A DNA stretch of 64,000 nucleotides from Diphasiastrum complanatum (GCA_029204225.1 MU832256.1:16732-80731), one strand, 5' to 3'. Positions 47,350 to 60,672 are shown, counted from the stretch's first letter. Numbers and translations are program-made. Notes: a model not told the origin generated them from the letters alone.

Positions 47350-48355
47350 GTTGAATGAGATATTCAGTCAAGGGAAAAACTCAACAGTAAATTATAACAG
47401 GATTTTTATCAATATGTTGATTCAGACTATTACTTAGATCAACCAGAGGAATATCTTTGCAGGTGTCAAAGACACCCATGAAAAGAGCGAAATAGTTAGG
47501 CGTCTAAGACGGCTATGCTTCCTTCGAATGAGATATTTTGAATGAGTTGTGGAACAAGTATCAATACATGAGAAAGGACTTATCAGAAAGCATTCAACAG
47601 TGGAACACACATAAAGAAAATAGAGAATCTGTATTAAGTTGTTGTGAATACAACAATTAGATCACGATTTTGTATCCAAAAATGATTTACAATAGTATCG
47701 CACTATGTGTTGCGATTTTACCATGCTACTTAAAGATTGAATACTATCTCTACTTTTTGAATTACTTTCACTCTCTCTAAAATCTTTGATCCTATGGAAT
47801 TAGATTGTCTAATACAAGGGAGTTCATGGAGGAACTCTAATTCATGCTACCATTGATTATTAACTCAAGTATGGTATATGGAATGTATGTTCATTATCCT
47901 TCATCCTATTTCGTTACTGATTTATTGTATGTATATACACATTAGTTGCAGTGGCCGTGAAGATTACAACTGTGCGGGTAACAGTCGTGAAGTGATGCAA
48001 TTACTACACAATGAATGGTGACGTAGTATGTGTGAAAAAAATCAGATAACTAAGATCCAATTTATCCTTTTGATCTTTGGTTACTAAAGAAATCAAATCT
48101 AGCACCATTAACAATGTAGAAAATTAGCATCCACTTGCATAGAAGCTATAAACTCAATAAGAACTTGACCAAATAGCATATGAATGATAAAGTACTATTG
48201 TTGTCCGTACAATGGCTGTACCATAACACCTTTCACATGTGTAGATCCAATACACCACCTAAAATAGCATGCTACACACAAGAATTCAAGATATCAAGAA
48301 GACAATGCACAAATGACTGTAGAAATCCAAAGAGATCACTTCCATAAGCATGAAT
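47350..48355 (-). repeat. Possible copia 5' LTR and flank
   Basis: Beyond the second PBS the minus strand reads like a copia LTR, with TGTGTATATACATACAATAAAT near 47920-47942. No second LTR copy was found to fix the ends. Confidence 0.3.
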
Positions 48356-48381
48356 GAGAGGAGAGAGAGAGAGAGAGAGAT
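48356..48381. repeat. GA microsatellite
   Basis: About twelve GA units. The adjoining 48382-49390 has no feature that I can support; a 150-codon minus-strand frame (48498-48950) shows no recognisable motif. Confidence 0.7.
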
Positions 48382-49389
48382 AATCTCTTCCCACACTTGT
48401 GCACTATATATAACAGGTCCTTGACCTATTTGGATGTGCTTGTCCAAGCTTATCAACATTTAGAAAGTTCTAGATCTATTCTACCAATAGACTAGATTCA
48501 ATGCATATCAATATTCAAATTTGAACTGTTTGCTTGCATGTCTCCTCCATTTTTGTCCTCTCTTGATATGTATCCTCCATAAAACTCCATGAATGAGCCT
48601 CCATCTCCATCTTGCCATAAGATATCATCAATCCTTGATGACTTGATCATGAATGAGTGATATATTGAGCCTCCAATAGCTTCATTTCCATCAGCAAAAC
48701 TAGCCAATAATGCTAGTACAATTCCAACAATAAGATATTGCAAGACAATGTAGCTAGTTTCACCATATCTTGACCATTTGCACACATTCACATGAAATAG
48801 CTCAAACATGAGATAGGACAAGTAAAGTAAACTTGAACAACACTTCCTTGTTGTTCCCTTGACCTCATTTGAGTCTTCAAACACCTGCAAAAATAGATCC
48901 AAAACATTTTTGCCACTTGACTTCCCTTTGATGCTCTTGATTAGTTCCAAATTGCCATCTTTCCTTTTGTGTTATTGAAGCCATTTGAGATCAACCTCTT
49001 GATCTTCCACTTGACCATCAAAGTCATTGACTAACACTAACATCCTCTTGCATAGCATCATCTACACAAGAAGATTCACCAAGACATGTGAAAAAAGTTA
49101 AATGAGTCACTTCCACTACTATTTGAGACATTTTCGAAAAAATGAGATTTGTATTGCTCATTCTAAGTTCAACCCAGTTGGGTCATAATGGTTGTTAAAG
49201 TTTTATTTTATTATCTAGGAGGACATAAATTTGTTAAGACAAATAAGATCATTTTCGTCAAAAGATCTTATGTTTTGAACATTCTACGTTTTACTGATGA
49301 GAATGTTCTTAAGGAGATCTCATTATTCATTGTACTCTACATATATTGAACTTAGTGGAAACAAGGACAATGCACATCTATTAAATGCA

Positions 49390-50950
49390 TACTCAAGCAG
49401 ATAATTTCTTCATGATAAGCCATTGAAGGAGATTCAAAAACCGATAATGAAAATTGAAAACTTTGTATTTTGTATTTATACAATCAATACATATACAGTG
49501 AGTGCATATCATTTGATTATGATGTCCTTCTCTCTTGTTCCATGGATTTGCAAGCTTTTCTGAACTTCTCATAATCTGAAGATTTGGTGATCTGTCTAGT
49601 AAAACCATTGAAACAATTGAATAATGTAATTTTTTTTTTTTCAGTTTTCCCATGTTGGGTGTTTCGATGGAATGATGCTCGTGCTTGCCAATGTGATTTT
49701 TCCATTCTTTGTGATGACCAGATACTCATGCTCCCGTAGGTATTGGCAAAGAATGATGTTTGATCCCTGAGTATGTGCTACATAATAGTGAAATATAGAA
49801 TTAGCAAAAGCAAAATTGAAATGAATAATGATAGGAAATTCAAGAACATGCAAAGTAACTGACCATGTAATGCGTGATGTGATCTGGCCCCCATGCTTTG
49901 ATACGACATCAACAAACTCCACACAAGTCTGTATTTGTAAATTCAGTTTTTCTTACAATTTTAATCATACTGTCTGATTTTTTCACAAATTAACTTTCTG
50001 TATTCTAGTTGCACCTCTCACCTCGAAATCCTAAGTTGCAGCAATGATCTCCTTCCAAACAGAGTGTGCAATGCTTGATTATTTACTTGTGTGGTTTGAC
50101 AAAAATCTTCATGCTTTTACTCCTCCTATGTTTGGCTTCCATAGCGAATTTCCAATCTTTCCTGAAAGCTTTTCATCTTTTTGTATTTTCACATGACCCT
50201 TGTGGAGTCCTGCTTTCGATAGAACATCTTTTGATCTAGAGATGGCTTGTTTTGATTATGATGTTGGCTTGGTATTCCAAACAAATAGTGTGTGAAGATA
50301 AATAAGTTTCTCTATTATCCTCACCTCTGCATGAAGAGTACAAATGTGTACATTTTTCAGTGGAATAGGCAATACAGGCTTCTAGTTTGGATCCAAATTT
50401 TCTCTTGTTATACATGTACTTCTTGGAACATCTTTTGTTAGTATTATGCAGTATATACATGGATGCTTAGATGTGGCTTCATGAGAAACATTATACATGC
50501 ATTTCAGAGTTTTCAAATCACCTGCCAAATTCCACTCCACATTGAAATCCTCTTTCCTAGGTACATTGAGCTGTACACCATCCATATGCTCTTTGATAAT
50601 CCGAGGATAACATGTTCTGTAGAATATCCACGATAAAATACCATGATCCTCTTTCAAAACCTATCAACAAAAATGTACCATTAGGTTCAGAAATCAACAT
50701 AGCTAGTTAGTTTGATTTTAAACTTCAATCATATTTCATTATTGAGCGAGCAAATATATTTGAAAAGCTACCAATCACTAGATATCGTCTTCTGACTGGG
50801 ACACTGAAGTTAAAATCTCTCTGATCAATTGATTGTCCAAGTGCCCCGATCATGAGAGTTATACTAACCCTCTCCATCTTTTGCCCTTTAACTATTTTTG
50901 ACTCAACTAACTTAAGCACTATGATTATTTTACCACTTACCTTCTCCATT
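49390..50950 (-). pseudogene. Intron-containing transposase-like coding sequence, unassigned family
   Basis: Minus-strand blocks, in order: about 50775-50830 (RDFNFSVPVRRRYLVI between AG and GT signals); 50382-50657 after TTGATAG|G (DHGILSWIFYRTCYPRIIKE, EWNLAGDLKTLKCMYNVSHE, SKHPCIYC); after an in-frame TAG, LPIPLKNVHICTLHAEVRII with EKL (50290-50380); about 50110-50210 (GLHKGHVKIQKDEKLSGKIG); and 49641-49922 (EFVDVVSKHGG, ITWSVTLHVLEFPIIIHF, CQYLREHEYLVITKNGK). The order GDLK.L....V......C.YC, then a Cys/His-rich LHAEVR segment, then W(S)VT..HVL..P.II recalls large RNase H-fold transposase-like proteins seen in many eukaryotes, but I cannot name a family. The frame breaks and scattered stops indicate a pseudogene. 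Confidence 0.4.
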
Positions 50951-50974
50951 GTGATTTCATAAAAGGCAACCATA

Positions 50975-52200
50975 TATTTTTTTATCCCTTTGGCTGTGAC
51001 ATATAGATCTTCTCTTCGATAGTTCCACTGAAGAAAGCGGTCTGGACATCCATTTGATGGACTTCGAGATCTGTTGTTGCTGCGAAGGAGAGTAGTAGTC
51101 GGATCGAAGCATGTTTGACAACTGGGCTGAAGGTCTCGGAACGGTGTCGAGCTTTTGATCAATCCTGAGTTCGGAACTGTCGACTCTAGGATTGTAAGGC
51201 GATGTAGCTTTTCCCTTGTGGTCAATGAATTGGTCTTCCACAAAAACAACGTCTCTACTTGTGAATGATTTTTGACTATTCATGTTGTAGAGCTTGTATA
51301 CCTTGTGATCTGGGGAATAGCCAATGAAGATCGATTTTCTACTGGTGTCGTCCAATTTCTTTCTTAGATCAGCAGAGATCTGAGCGTAAATAGTGCATCC
51401 AAACACTCAAATATTTTTGAGTGATGGCTTCGATCATGTCCACACCTCATAAGGTGTTTTTTCATTCAGGGCCTTTGTAATGGATCGATATTGTAGGTAG
51501 GCAATCGTAGTAATAGCTTCTCCCCAAAAATTCTTTGGAAGAGAGACATGGGCCAGCATGCTCTTGGCACTTTCGAACTCCTTAAATTCTGTAGAGATAA
51601 ATTCTCCTCCTCCATCAGTGCGTAGAGCTTTGATCTTCCTCTGGGTCTGATTTTCAGCAGACGTCTTGAACTGCTTGAAGAACTTGAATGCTTCTGATTT
51701 GTTTTTCAGAAATAAGTAGCATTCCTTCAAGAGAAGTCATCGTTGAAGGTTAGAAAATAGAGAGCTCCCCCTGTTGAAGCAGTCTGCATTGGGCCACAAA
51801 TGTCGCTATCTACAAGATCAAGCAAACCTTTAGAAGTATGAATTGAATCAGAAATAAAAGGACTTCTAGCATGCTTGCTGATAATACGGCTTTCACATGG
51901 AGAAGTTAGTTTGCTAACAGAAGATCTTGCACTAGATTCTGAGTCGACATTTACTGAATACTATTGAAGTTAAGATGGCCTAGTCTGAAATGCCAAAGCA
52001 TATCAGTCGATTCAGAAGTGGATGTATAAAGAGCTTGATTATTAGAAGAATATGAGTGGCTGAGTTTGTAAAGGTAGCCACTTCTTCTCCCGAAAGCTAG
52101 GGCTTTTTGAGATTTGTCAAGAAAGATGACTGATATCGGATTTGTAGAGATCTAATAAAAACAAAACTCTGATATCGAATCGTGATGACTGGCAGCGAAA
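50975..52200 (-). pseudogene. Copia integrase fragment
   Basis: Minus strand, from 52200 down: LAFGRRSGYLYKLSHS, MLWHFRLGHLNFNS (zinc His), CESRIISKHARSPF, LVDSDICGPMQTASTGGALY with FLTFNDDFS (first Asp), LRTDGGGEFISTEFKEF (second Asp), then a deletion to ESAKSMLAHVSLPKNFWGEA that removes the catalytic Glu, followed by VFGCTIYAQISADLRKKLDD, FIGYSPDHKVYKLYN and a short RT start. Stops and shifts are present. The RT is lost where the transposase-like sequence begins (about 50960). Confidence 0.85.
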
Positions 52201-52649
52201 GCTTGAGAGAGGGCGGTGTAAGAACGAAAGTGCCACAGTTAGCAGCATAAATATTCAAGATGAATGATTTATATAAGTGCAAATGAATACTACAGTAGTG
52301 AGACAAAAATTGCACTCTGATTAATATCAACAATGAGTACAATTGCTTGAAGTGATAACTTCAGCTTGATAATTGAGCATGATAACGCTGGCAACAGAAA
52401 AATTCTTCTAGTGAAAAGATTGATTAGTGATCAGCTTGCTTCTAAGTGCGTTCTCAGTTGATTCTATATATTACAAATATTTACTTGACAAATATCTACT
52501 TGCTAAATATTTGTATGTTAAATATCTATTTAGCATTAATGCCATCTTCTATTTATTACAACTGCCTTGTAACAATATATGTATGTACAATAGTTAGTGA
52601 ATTGCCATAAAGTTTTCTGACAATTTATTTGGATCAATCTGATGGAAAA

Positions 52650-52777
52650 AAGTCAGTTAGTTGATGGTTGGTGAAAAGTTGACAAAGTCGGACTTGATGG
52701 AGTTAGTGAAAACGTCGATGTCGAAAAAGTCGAGTACGTTGATGTTGAGTATGTCGATGTCGAGTAAGTCGAGTTTG

Positions 52778-52829
<52 letters not shown>

Positions 52830-52885
52830 AGAGAAGTCGAAGTCGTGAAGTCAATGACTTCGATGTTGATGGAGTCGAACTTTGA
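52650..52885. repeat. GTCGA-rich minisatellite with AC microsatellite core
   Basis: Variants of GTCGATGTCGAGTAAGTCGAG repeat on both sides of an (AC)n tract (52779-52827, about 24 units). A plus-strand frame through the region gives a Ser/Met-rich, His-Thr repeat peptide without protein-like features, so no gene is called. Confidence 0.75.
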
Positions 52886-53059
52886 CAGATTTTTCAAGAT
52901 GCTCATTATTGAGCTTGATTGCTCAAGGCAAGAGTCAAGGTGAGCTCTACAAACTTGATAGATTTATTGGTTCTAACCATGGTGGTTTGAAGGCAAAGAG
53001 TCAAGTTAGTGAGTTTTGTTCAATGTCAAAGTGACAAAGGTTGTCTTATTCTAGATCTA

Positions 53060-53585
53060 GCTCAAGATCTAAGATGTCTTTTCATTTAGTACATTTGGAT
53101 GTAGATTGTACTAGTTCTTTGAGTAATGGAGGAGCAAAAATGTTTGTGACTTGTATTGATGACTCTGAGTAGATATTGTTGGACTTATTTTCTAAAGAGT
53201 GAGGATTTCATATTTGATGTCTTTCTCAAGTTCAAGAATTTTGTGGAGAGTCAATTCAACATGAAGATCAAGTGCTTATAGTTGGCAAATGGGATCAAGA
53301 GAGGGAGCTTTCAAACTCAAAGGTTCTACATAGTGTGGAAGAGAGGAAGAGCAATCTTTTTGAAAGAGCTAAATCCATGAGGGTGAATGCAAATCTTCCT
53401 AAGTCATTTTGGGGTGAATCTTTGATGCGTGCTAACTTTGTTTGCAATAGGTACTCAAATGAAGACTTGGATAGTAAGAATTCATTTGAAGTCCCTCTTG
53501 GTAAGAAGCCAAGGATGGAGCATTTGAAGATCTTTGATACTACTTGCTATGTCAACTCATCTTTTGGATTCCAAAAATCATCCCT
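53060..53585 (+). pseudogene. Copia integrase shard
   Basis: Encodes HLDVDCTSSLSNGGAKMFVT with CIDD, ESQFNMKIKC, then, after a deletion, RAKSMRVNANLPKSFWGESL and NSFEVPLGKKPRMEHLKIFD. These are the integrase core start and C-terminal parts. The second Asp and the Glu are missing. Stops and frameshifts are frequent. Confidence 0.75.
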
Positions 53586-53587
53586 GA

Positions 53588-53780
53588 GTTAATCAACCTT
53601 GTACGACAGGGCATATCACCCGATGGTTGTTACAATTACAAGAATTTGAGTTGTGGATAATGGTTAGGACTGGAAAGCAACATTATTTGGCCGGCCATTT
53701 GTCCAAGTTGACAACCCAATAGAACGAGGTGGGAGTAGATGATGAACTACCCCTTGAATAGATATTTTATGGAGAACCGA
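53588..53780 (+). pseudogene. Tat-like gypsy RNase H shard
   Basis: Encodes ITRWLLQLQEFELWIMVRTG, KQHYLAGHLSKLTTQ and VDDELPLE, matching the RNase H end of the Tat copy near 24900 (VRKGKQHYLADHVSRI, VDDELPDA). It abuts the copia integrase shard without a spacer. Confidence 0.7.
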
Positions 53781-54879
53781 GTGTTCTTGACATTTTTGAA
53801 AAATTGATCTTTCTCTCTCTATAGAAGCCAAACTTGTTTTTTTTGACAACAACTAGAATAACCCCCGAAATAACCCTCTTAAATCTCGAAACAACCCCTG
53901 CTACAATCCTCTTAACATATCGTTCAAAGGTATGAGGCTTATTCCGAGGTCAACGGGCAGACCTGAGTCTTGAGGGTTCAGCTTCTCCCGTGCCCCCATG
54001 TTTGATTCTATCTTTAAAAAATGCAAAAAAAAGCGCTGAAAATGGCACGTCTTGTTGTAGTGGGTTACATTGATATAGTGCCAAAAGCCTTACCTACAGT
54101 GCAATAATTATACAAAGAATTCTATAAAAGATCTATATCAAATACCCTACAAAGATTCAACAAGAGTACATGTGTTCTGCCATCCCAGTCTATAGAACTA
54201 AAGTACAGAGAAATTTTTTTCTCTAAAAGACATCCAGAACTCTTTTCTTCTCTCCTGTAAAACCAGACATGCTTGAATATCTGATGATAAGAATGATAAG
54301 AGCTTGGCAAGACATAGCCAAAGAAATGGCGTGGAAGAGGCTCAGGCCTGCAACTGCTTGTAGAGAGACAACCAACAGAGATTTGACAGGTGGAAGAGGA
54401 CTCTCATTCCAATACATTGCTTCCAAAGAGATGTAGACAGGTAGATGACATGTTTGCTGACCTGTGCAAAGAGAAATAGCCCTTGGAGAGATGAATGAGG
54501 GTCGTTTGGACTGGCTGTAGGAAATGCGTTGGTTATCATATGACCTTCACAACTGCCATTGGTAATGTTGGAAGTACTCTCCATTGGTAATGAATGCCTC
54601 TAGCCGTGCACTGCCATGAATGAGCCCATTATGGATGCGTTGGAATGGTTTGAAGAGGGTCGCTGGTTGCTGATGATTAAAAAGAATCCACGTTGCCATA
54701 ATAAGTTGTGTCATTGGCAGCCTTAAATGAATGATCGATGGGTAAGAAGATCACAACCTGGCTGGAATGATTTTCCAGGCATCCAAAAATCATTGTAGGC
54801 ATCCAATGTTTGAGATGGCAAGAAGAGTGGCTGCATGGAATAAGAGTGCTCCTAGGCTGTCGTTGCCCTAAGTGATATG
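53781..54879. other. Unannotated spacer
   Basis: No gene supported. A patch near 53860-53920 repeats AACCC(C/T) with CGAAATAACC and CGAAACAACC variants. Confidence 0.4.
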
Positions 54880-55250
54880 TTGTTGATCATGCATACATTC
54901 TCTTCCGTTCCGAAGAGACAGAAATTCAAATTTATAAGAATTCGAATGGTGGAAGGCCCCATCTGAGGGTTCTCGAGGGCTTCCTTGCAGGTCGGGGCCC
55001 TACCCCCGACCTGCAAGGAAGGCCGCGAGGCCCACGGGCCTTCCATGACGTAATGCAAGGTGAAGGTGGAGAGAGAACACACATTCCATAGAAAAAAAAC
55101 GCACATTCCAGAGAAAGAATGCACATTTTGTAGAAAGAGAATGGGAGATTCCGGAGGAAAGAGAAATTTGCATGCATATTCCACTCCTAGAGGTGCTTTC
55201 AAAATACAAAGCATACCTGAGCACCTAGCATTACGATGTAGGACCCCTCA
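54880..55250. repeat. Foldback repeat family, copy 1
   Basis: Core hairpin: CTTCCTTGCAGGTCGGGG (54980-54997) and its exact complement at 55004-55021, separated by six bases. Next come GGCCCACGGGCCTTCC.TGACGTAATGC, an array of ACATTCCA.AGAAAGAATG motifs, and a tail AAAATACAAAGCATACCTGAGCACCTAGCATTACGATG. The same order is present at about 61330-61820. No ORF. The exact ends of the unit are uncertain. Confidence 0.65.
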
Positions 55251-55997
55251 AAGAGAGAGAATCTCTATTGGTTTGAAAGAGAGAGAATGGTCCAAATATT
55301 GCCCTTCAAAGGACGTGATTAATGGCCCATCAGCAATCCTTCAAAAAGGATTCAAATCGATGGAAGTGCACAACTGCAAGTATAGATCACCTATTGATTG
55401 AAATCCAAGATCAATGACACGATCTAAGGCAAAAAGACCATTCTAAGGACTAGATACAAGCCCTGCGAAGATGTTGATAGCTCTCTTGATAAGATTCGAT
55501 AGTGGCCTCGAAATTCCAGTAATTACCTAAACAAAGTTTGATTATGCTTCTTTGAGGTCTGAATAATACCCTTCAAGAATCCGAACAATGCCTTTCAAAA
55601 AGTGCGAGAGTGCCTTGGTTAGGAACTTGTATTGATTCCGAATAGGTTAAAGAGACATTCAAATGAGATTTGAATACTTCATATAGTCCATGCCCTAGTA
55701 CTTTGAATCCTTCATAACTTCGATGTAGAACATCATATAGTCGAAGCCTCTTTGACATTGCAAAATCATCTTCCATTAGGGCAAGGCCTTAGTGTATATC
55801 GGACCCGTCCTTTCAAAATGTAGGCTAACCTTCCATGAGAGAATGTAAGTCTTTAATTGAATATTAGTACTAAAGCTTATATAATTTGAGAATTGGTTCA
55901 CCTTGACATAGAAAATGAGGAATGACCACTTCATACAGGTTTTATATAAGTCTAAGCCAATAAACGCACTATTAGGATTTATCCATCTCGAACTAAC
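55251..55997. other. Unannotated spacer
   Basis: No gene recognised. The part near 55998 may be a diverged 5' portion of the LTR that follows. Confidence 0.35.
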
Positions 55998-56271
55998 ATC
56001 CTCATTGTTGTTGTTGTTGATTAAGTACCATGTGTTCTTGTCTTTAATGCATGAAGCTAATTCTGCTTTCACTAGTCCTTGCAAGATTTAATGAAACATC
56101 ATTAGCTACAATTTCACGGTTGTCTGAGACACCTCAGATAAATTGTAAGCATGATAAATGCTTGCCAATGGTATTGTAAATCTATTCCACTATACTAATA
56201 TTGAGCTACAAATCCTAAAGCCAATTAGAACTATTCAGTTAGTTGCATTTGTTTTGCACTAGTTCTTAACA
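55998..56271 (+). repeat. Partial 5' LTR of a copia element, with PBS
   Basis: Matches the second half of the LTR at 59024-59973: TTGTTGTTGTTGAT, CTTTAATGCATGAA, CTTGCAAGA, GTTGTCT.(G/A)(A/G)ACACCTCAGAT and AATATTGAGCTACAA. It ends TTCTTAACA, followed by a mutated iMet site TGGTATCAAACC (56273-56284). The first half of this LTR is not recognisable. Confidence 0.7.
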
Positions 56272-56364
56272 TTGGTATCAAACCTCTAAGGTCTTACAAT
56301 CTCTTTTCTTGATTTTTGTAATTTCAAGCCTTCATTACTTTCGTTTCATTTGTAAGAAAAAAGG

Positions 56365-58985
56365 GACTCATCCTTTGATCTTAGAATTATTGACAAGTTC
56401 AATGGCAAGAATTTTTATAAGTCAAAATTCAAAATCAAGATGATACTCATTGAACGAGATTTAGAAGAGTGGTAGATGGATCTATTTCACAACCACCAGT
56501 TGATGAGTTTGAGTCACTAAGTGGAAAATCAGAGATGACACGACACTTGCCACAATTACCTTGTATCTCAAGAATTCTCAAATCTCTCATGTGACTTCAT
56601 CTAGGTCAACTATAGAAACTTGGGAGCTTTCTTTATGAGATACAAGATATTTCAACAAATTATTCTTGGGGGAAAAAAAAAATTCTCAAAAATGAATAAC
56701 ATTACTTCTATGTGTGACCATATTAACAGTCTTAAAGCATGTCAAGTTTATCACATAAATTTGAAGCATTTAAATGGTTTCAAAAATTCAAAGACAAGTC
56801 AGGAGTTCAAACTAGTAAGAAAATCAAATCATTGTACTGATAGAGAAGGAGAGTTCATCTCAAATGAGTTCAAAGCTTATCTCTCAAATAATGGCCTATC
56901 TCACCAAATTATATCAAGCTATTTACCTTAGTGGAATGGAATTTTTGAGAGAAAGAATAGAATTCTACTAGAGGCTATCAGATCAATGTTGAATCATACT
57001 AAGTTGCCTACAAAGTTCCAGGAAAAGGCCATAGCTACAACATGTTACGTTCAAAATATTTCAAGTACAAAAGCTATCAATAATTAAACAACACCACATG
57101 GAGCATGGTTTGAATCCAAGCCTAATATTAGCCACTTGAAAGTGTTTGGTTGTGTTTGTTATATGCACAAGTGCCCCAAGAAACTAAGAAGAAATTAGAT
57201 GTAACTTCTACCAAATGCATTTTCATTGGCTATTCTTCTGAATATAAATCTTATAAAGTATATTAACTAGCTATTGGTTTGGCATTTGTAAACAAAGATG
57301 TTAAGTTTCTTGAAATTATATTTTTTGATTTTAAATGAAAAACCATTATTGATGTTAATTCCATTACTATTGAATTTTGACCCACCAACAGTGATTTTCA
57401 AAAGATAGTCCTGACTTATCTCGACCTTCTAGCAGCAACTCAAAACCATCTCAGACTTATATCAATCAGAATCAATATCAATCAGAATCAACCTACTAAA
57501 CTTCAACTTGACAGTTCTTTTTAATCTCAACCTAATGCTACAAATTAACAAGATTAAGAAGCTGAAATAGAGCCTCAAGTAAGAAGATCTACACGTGCTC
57601 ATGAACCTCTTGAGAGATATCCTCCTCAAGTATTTGGACCTCCATAGAAGAACCTACTAGTGTACAAGAAGCAATATTCAGTATAGATTCTAGAAATTGG
57701 CAAGAATCCATATAAAGTTAGTCCAATTCACTTATCAAGAATCATACATGGAGCATTGTATCATTCTTCTAAGGATCTTCAGGCAATAAGCCTAATGGTA
57801 CAATTTTGAAATGGAAGACAAGATTTGTGGGAAAAGGCTATACTCAAGTGCAAAGATAGATTACAACGAGACATTTAGTCTAAGAATTTAGTATGATAAG
57901 AGCTCTTCTTGCTTTAGCAACTCCTGAAGATTATGACATCCATTAGATGGATATAAAAACAAAAATTTTAAATGGTGCATATAATTTCAGAAGACACATG
58001 CATCTCACAACCTAAAGGCTTTGAGAGCAAAGGACAAGAATATAAGGTATGCAAACTGCACAAGGCATGTTATGGCCTAAAACAAGCTCTTGGGCTTGGT
58101 ATGACAAGCTCAATACATACACTATGGCAAGCTCATAGTGTAGATTGAAATATCTATATTCAACACTTCAATACAAGATCAATGATTTTAGCACTCTATT
58201 TAGATGATGTTTTATCATTTAGCAATGACAAAAAAATTTGTTGCCATTAATTAAGTCAAATCTTTCTCAAGAATTTGGTATAACTAACCTTGGACAAGTC
58301 CATTACTTGCTAAGCATTCAAATTGTAAGACAAAATAAAAAATTATATCTCAACCATCAAAGGTAATTCTATAATATACTTAAAGAATATAAAATGGTAG
58401 ATTGCAATACCATTGATTTTCCAATGGATCATGACCTCAAACTTTCCAAGAACATGTGTCCCAAGGATAAATTTGTGAAATTATACTTAACTTTGTATCG
58501 TTATCATTTACTAATTGGCTCCCTAATATATACCATGGTCTGCACTGGACCAGATCTAGACTACATAGTAAGCACTCTCAATCAAATCATGTCAAACCCA
58601 TGACTAATATTGGAAGGCACTCAAATGAGTCATGACATATGTTCAAAATTCCAAGAACTATGCTCTATCTTATGATGGATTTACTTCTACAACTATAACA
58701 ATTTTTGGAGACATTGACTCTGATTGGGGAGGTGACCTAGATTCCAAAAAGTCCACTTTTAGATATTGCTTCGATTTGGCATGTGCTCCTATCTTTGGAA
58801 CAGTAGGAAAGAAAAATCAATCTCACTGTCATATATAGAAGTTGAATACATCGGAGCAACTCAAATCTACACAAGAAATTGTTGGATTTAGGTATATTAA
58901 TTTTGTAATCCAAGACAAATATTATCTCAGTCTCGAATCAAGATTTTATTCAAAAACTATATATATTGAGTTTCAGATTCATTTT
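56365..58985 (+). pseudogene. Degenerate copia gag-pol
   Basis: Plus strand, heavily broken. Gag start IIDKFNGKNFYKSKFKIKMI (56385). Integrase end: DREGEFISNEFKAYLSNNGL, WNGIFERKNRILLEAIRSML (catalytic Glu region) and HLKVFGCVCYMHK. RT: KWKTRFVGKGYTQ, MDIKTKILNGA (normally DVKTAFL) and active site YLDDVLSF (58197-58208). RNase H: LYRYHLLIGSLIYTMVCTGP, DIDSDWGGDLDSKKSTFRYC and IYIEFQIHFVREKI. Order and spacing are those of a full copia element with a deletion in the gag/protease/early-integrase part. Many stops occur in every domain. It ends at a polypurine tract (TTAAGGGAGAG). Confidence 0.85.
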
Positions 58986-59023
58986 GTGAGAGAAAAGATC
59001 ACTATAGTGAGCTTAAGGGAGAG

Positions 59024-59973
59024 TGTTGGTGTTTGAGATAGTCTACAAACTTGTATTTTTGAACTAAAGCCAAAATAGAGACACTCAAACTCTACTCGAC
59101 AACATTTGAATCAACTGTCGACTAAACAATATTCGAGTTGATTATCGATTGTCAACTCGACCCAACATGTTTGAGTCGACCATCGACTCAATCTAATGTA
59201 AACATTTGAGTCAATGTGAGCTAACCTTTGACTCAAAGCAACACATTTGATTTGATCGACAACCCAACATTTATTTGAGACAAGGACGGAATATTGGTCG
59301 AGGTTCATGACCTTAGTAGAGATTGTGACCTATGTGGTTAGCGATAGATTAACGTATTGATCACCACTTAATTGTAGAATACTTAAGCTTGTTGGTGTAC
59401 ATAATTTATCATTTGAAGCATATTTATAGAGATCAGAATAGTAGCAAAATATGTGAGAAAAAGAAAGATAGAAAAGAGAGATCAAATAGAGAATAGACAT
59501 TGTACAAACTCTTGAAGGGAGCACTTCACGTGAGTGACGATGAGAGACCTAGTGATAGCAGAAAAGAAGAGCAAGGGCCCTCGAGCACATTCTCATTTGC
59601 AACCTCTACGCATTGTCATCTTGTAGTCTTCTTCTATCAACACTGAGCGACTCATTTTGATCTATAACTATTAGAATGATCTTTGCACATTCTAACATCA
59701 TGAATATTGTTGTTGTTGATGATGAAGTATCATATATTCTATGCTTTAATGCATGAAACATAGTTCTTCTTTCCCTACTTCTTGCAAGAATTACCAATAG
59801 ACCATTAGTTATAACTTTACAGTTGTCTTGAACACCTCAGATGAATTGTGAGCATCGCTATCGTATACGCATGATGTCAACAATATTGTAAATTTATTCA
59901 ATGGTATTAATATTGAGCTACAAGATCCTCAAAGAGAATGCAAACATTGAAGTTGAGATTTGTTCATGTTACA
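59024..59973 (+). repeat. 3' LTR of the copia element
   Basis: Starts TGTTGGTGTTTGAG directly after the polypurine tract. Its second half matches 55998-56271. The 5' part (59085-59290) carries a degenerate array of (A)CATTTGAGTCGAC/CGACTC motifs. The end at about 59973 is approximate. Confidence 0.7.

Positions 59974-60672
<699 letters not shown>

Noticed and set aside
48498-48950. 150-codon minus-strand frame
   Set aside because: Low-complexity, hydrophobic and without any motif, splice context or neighbour supporting it.
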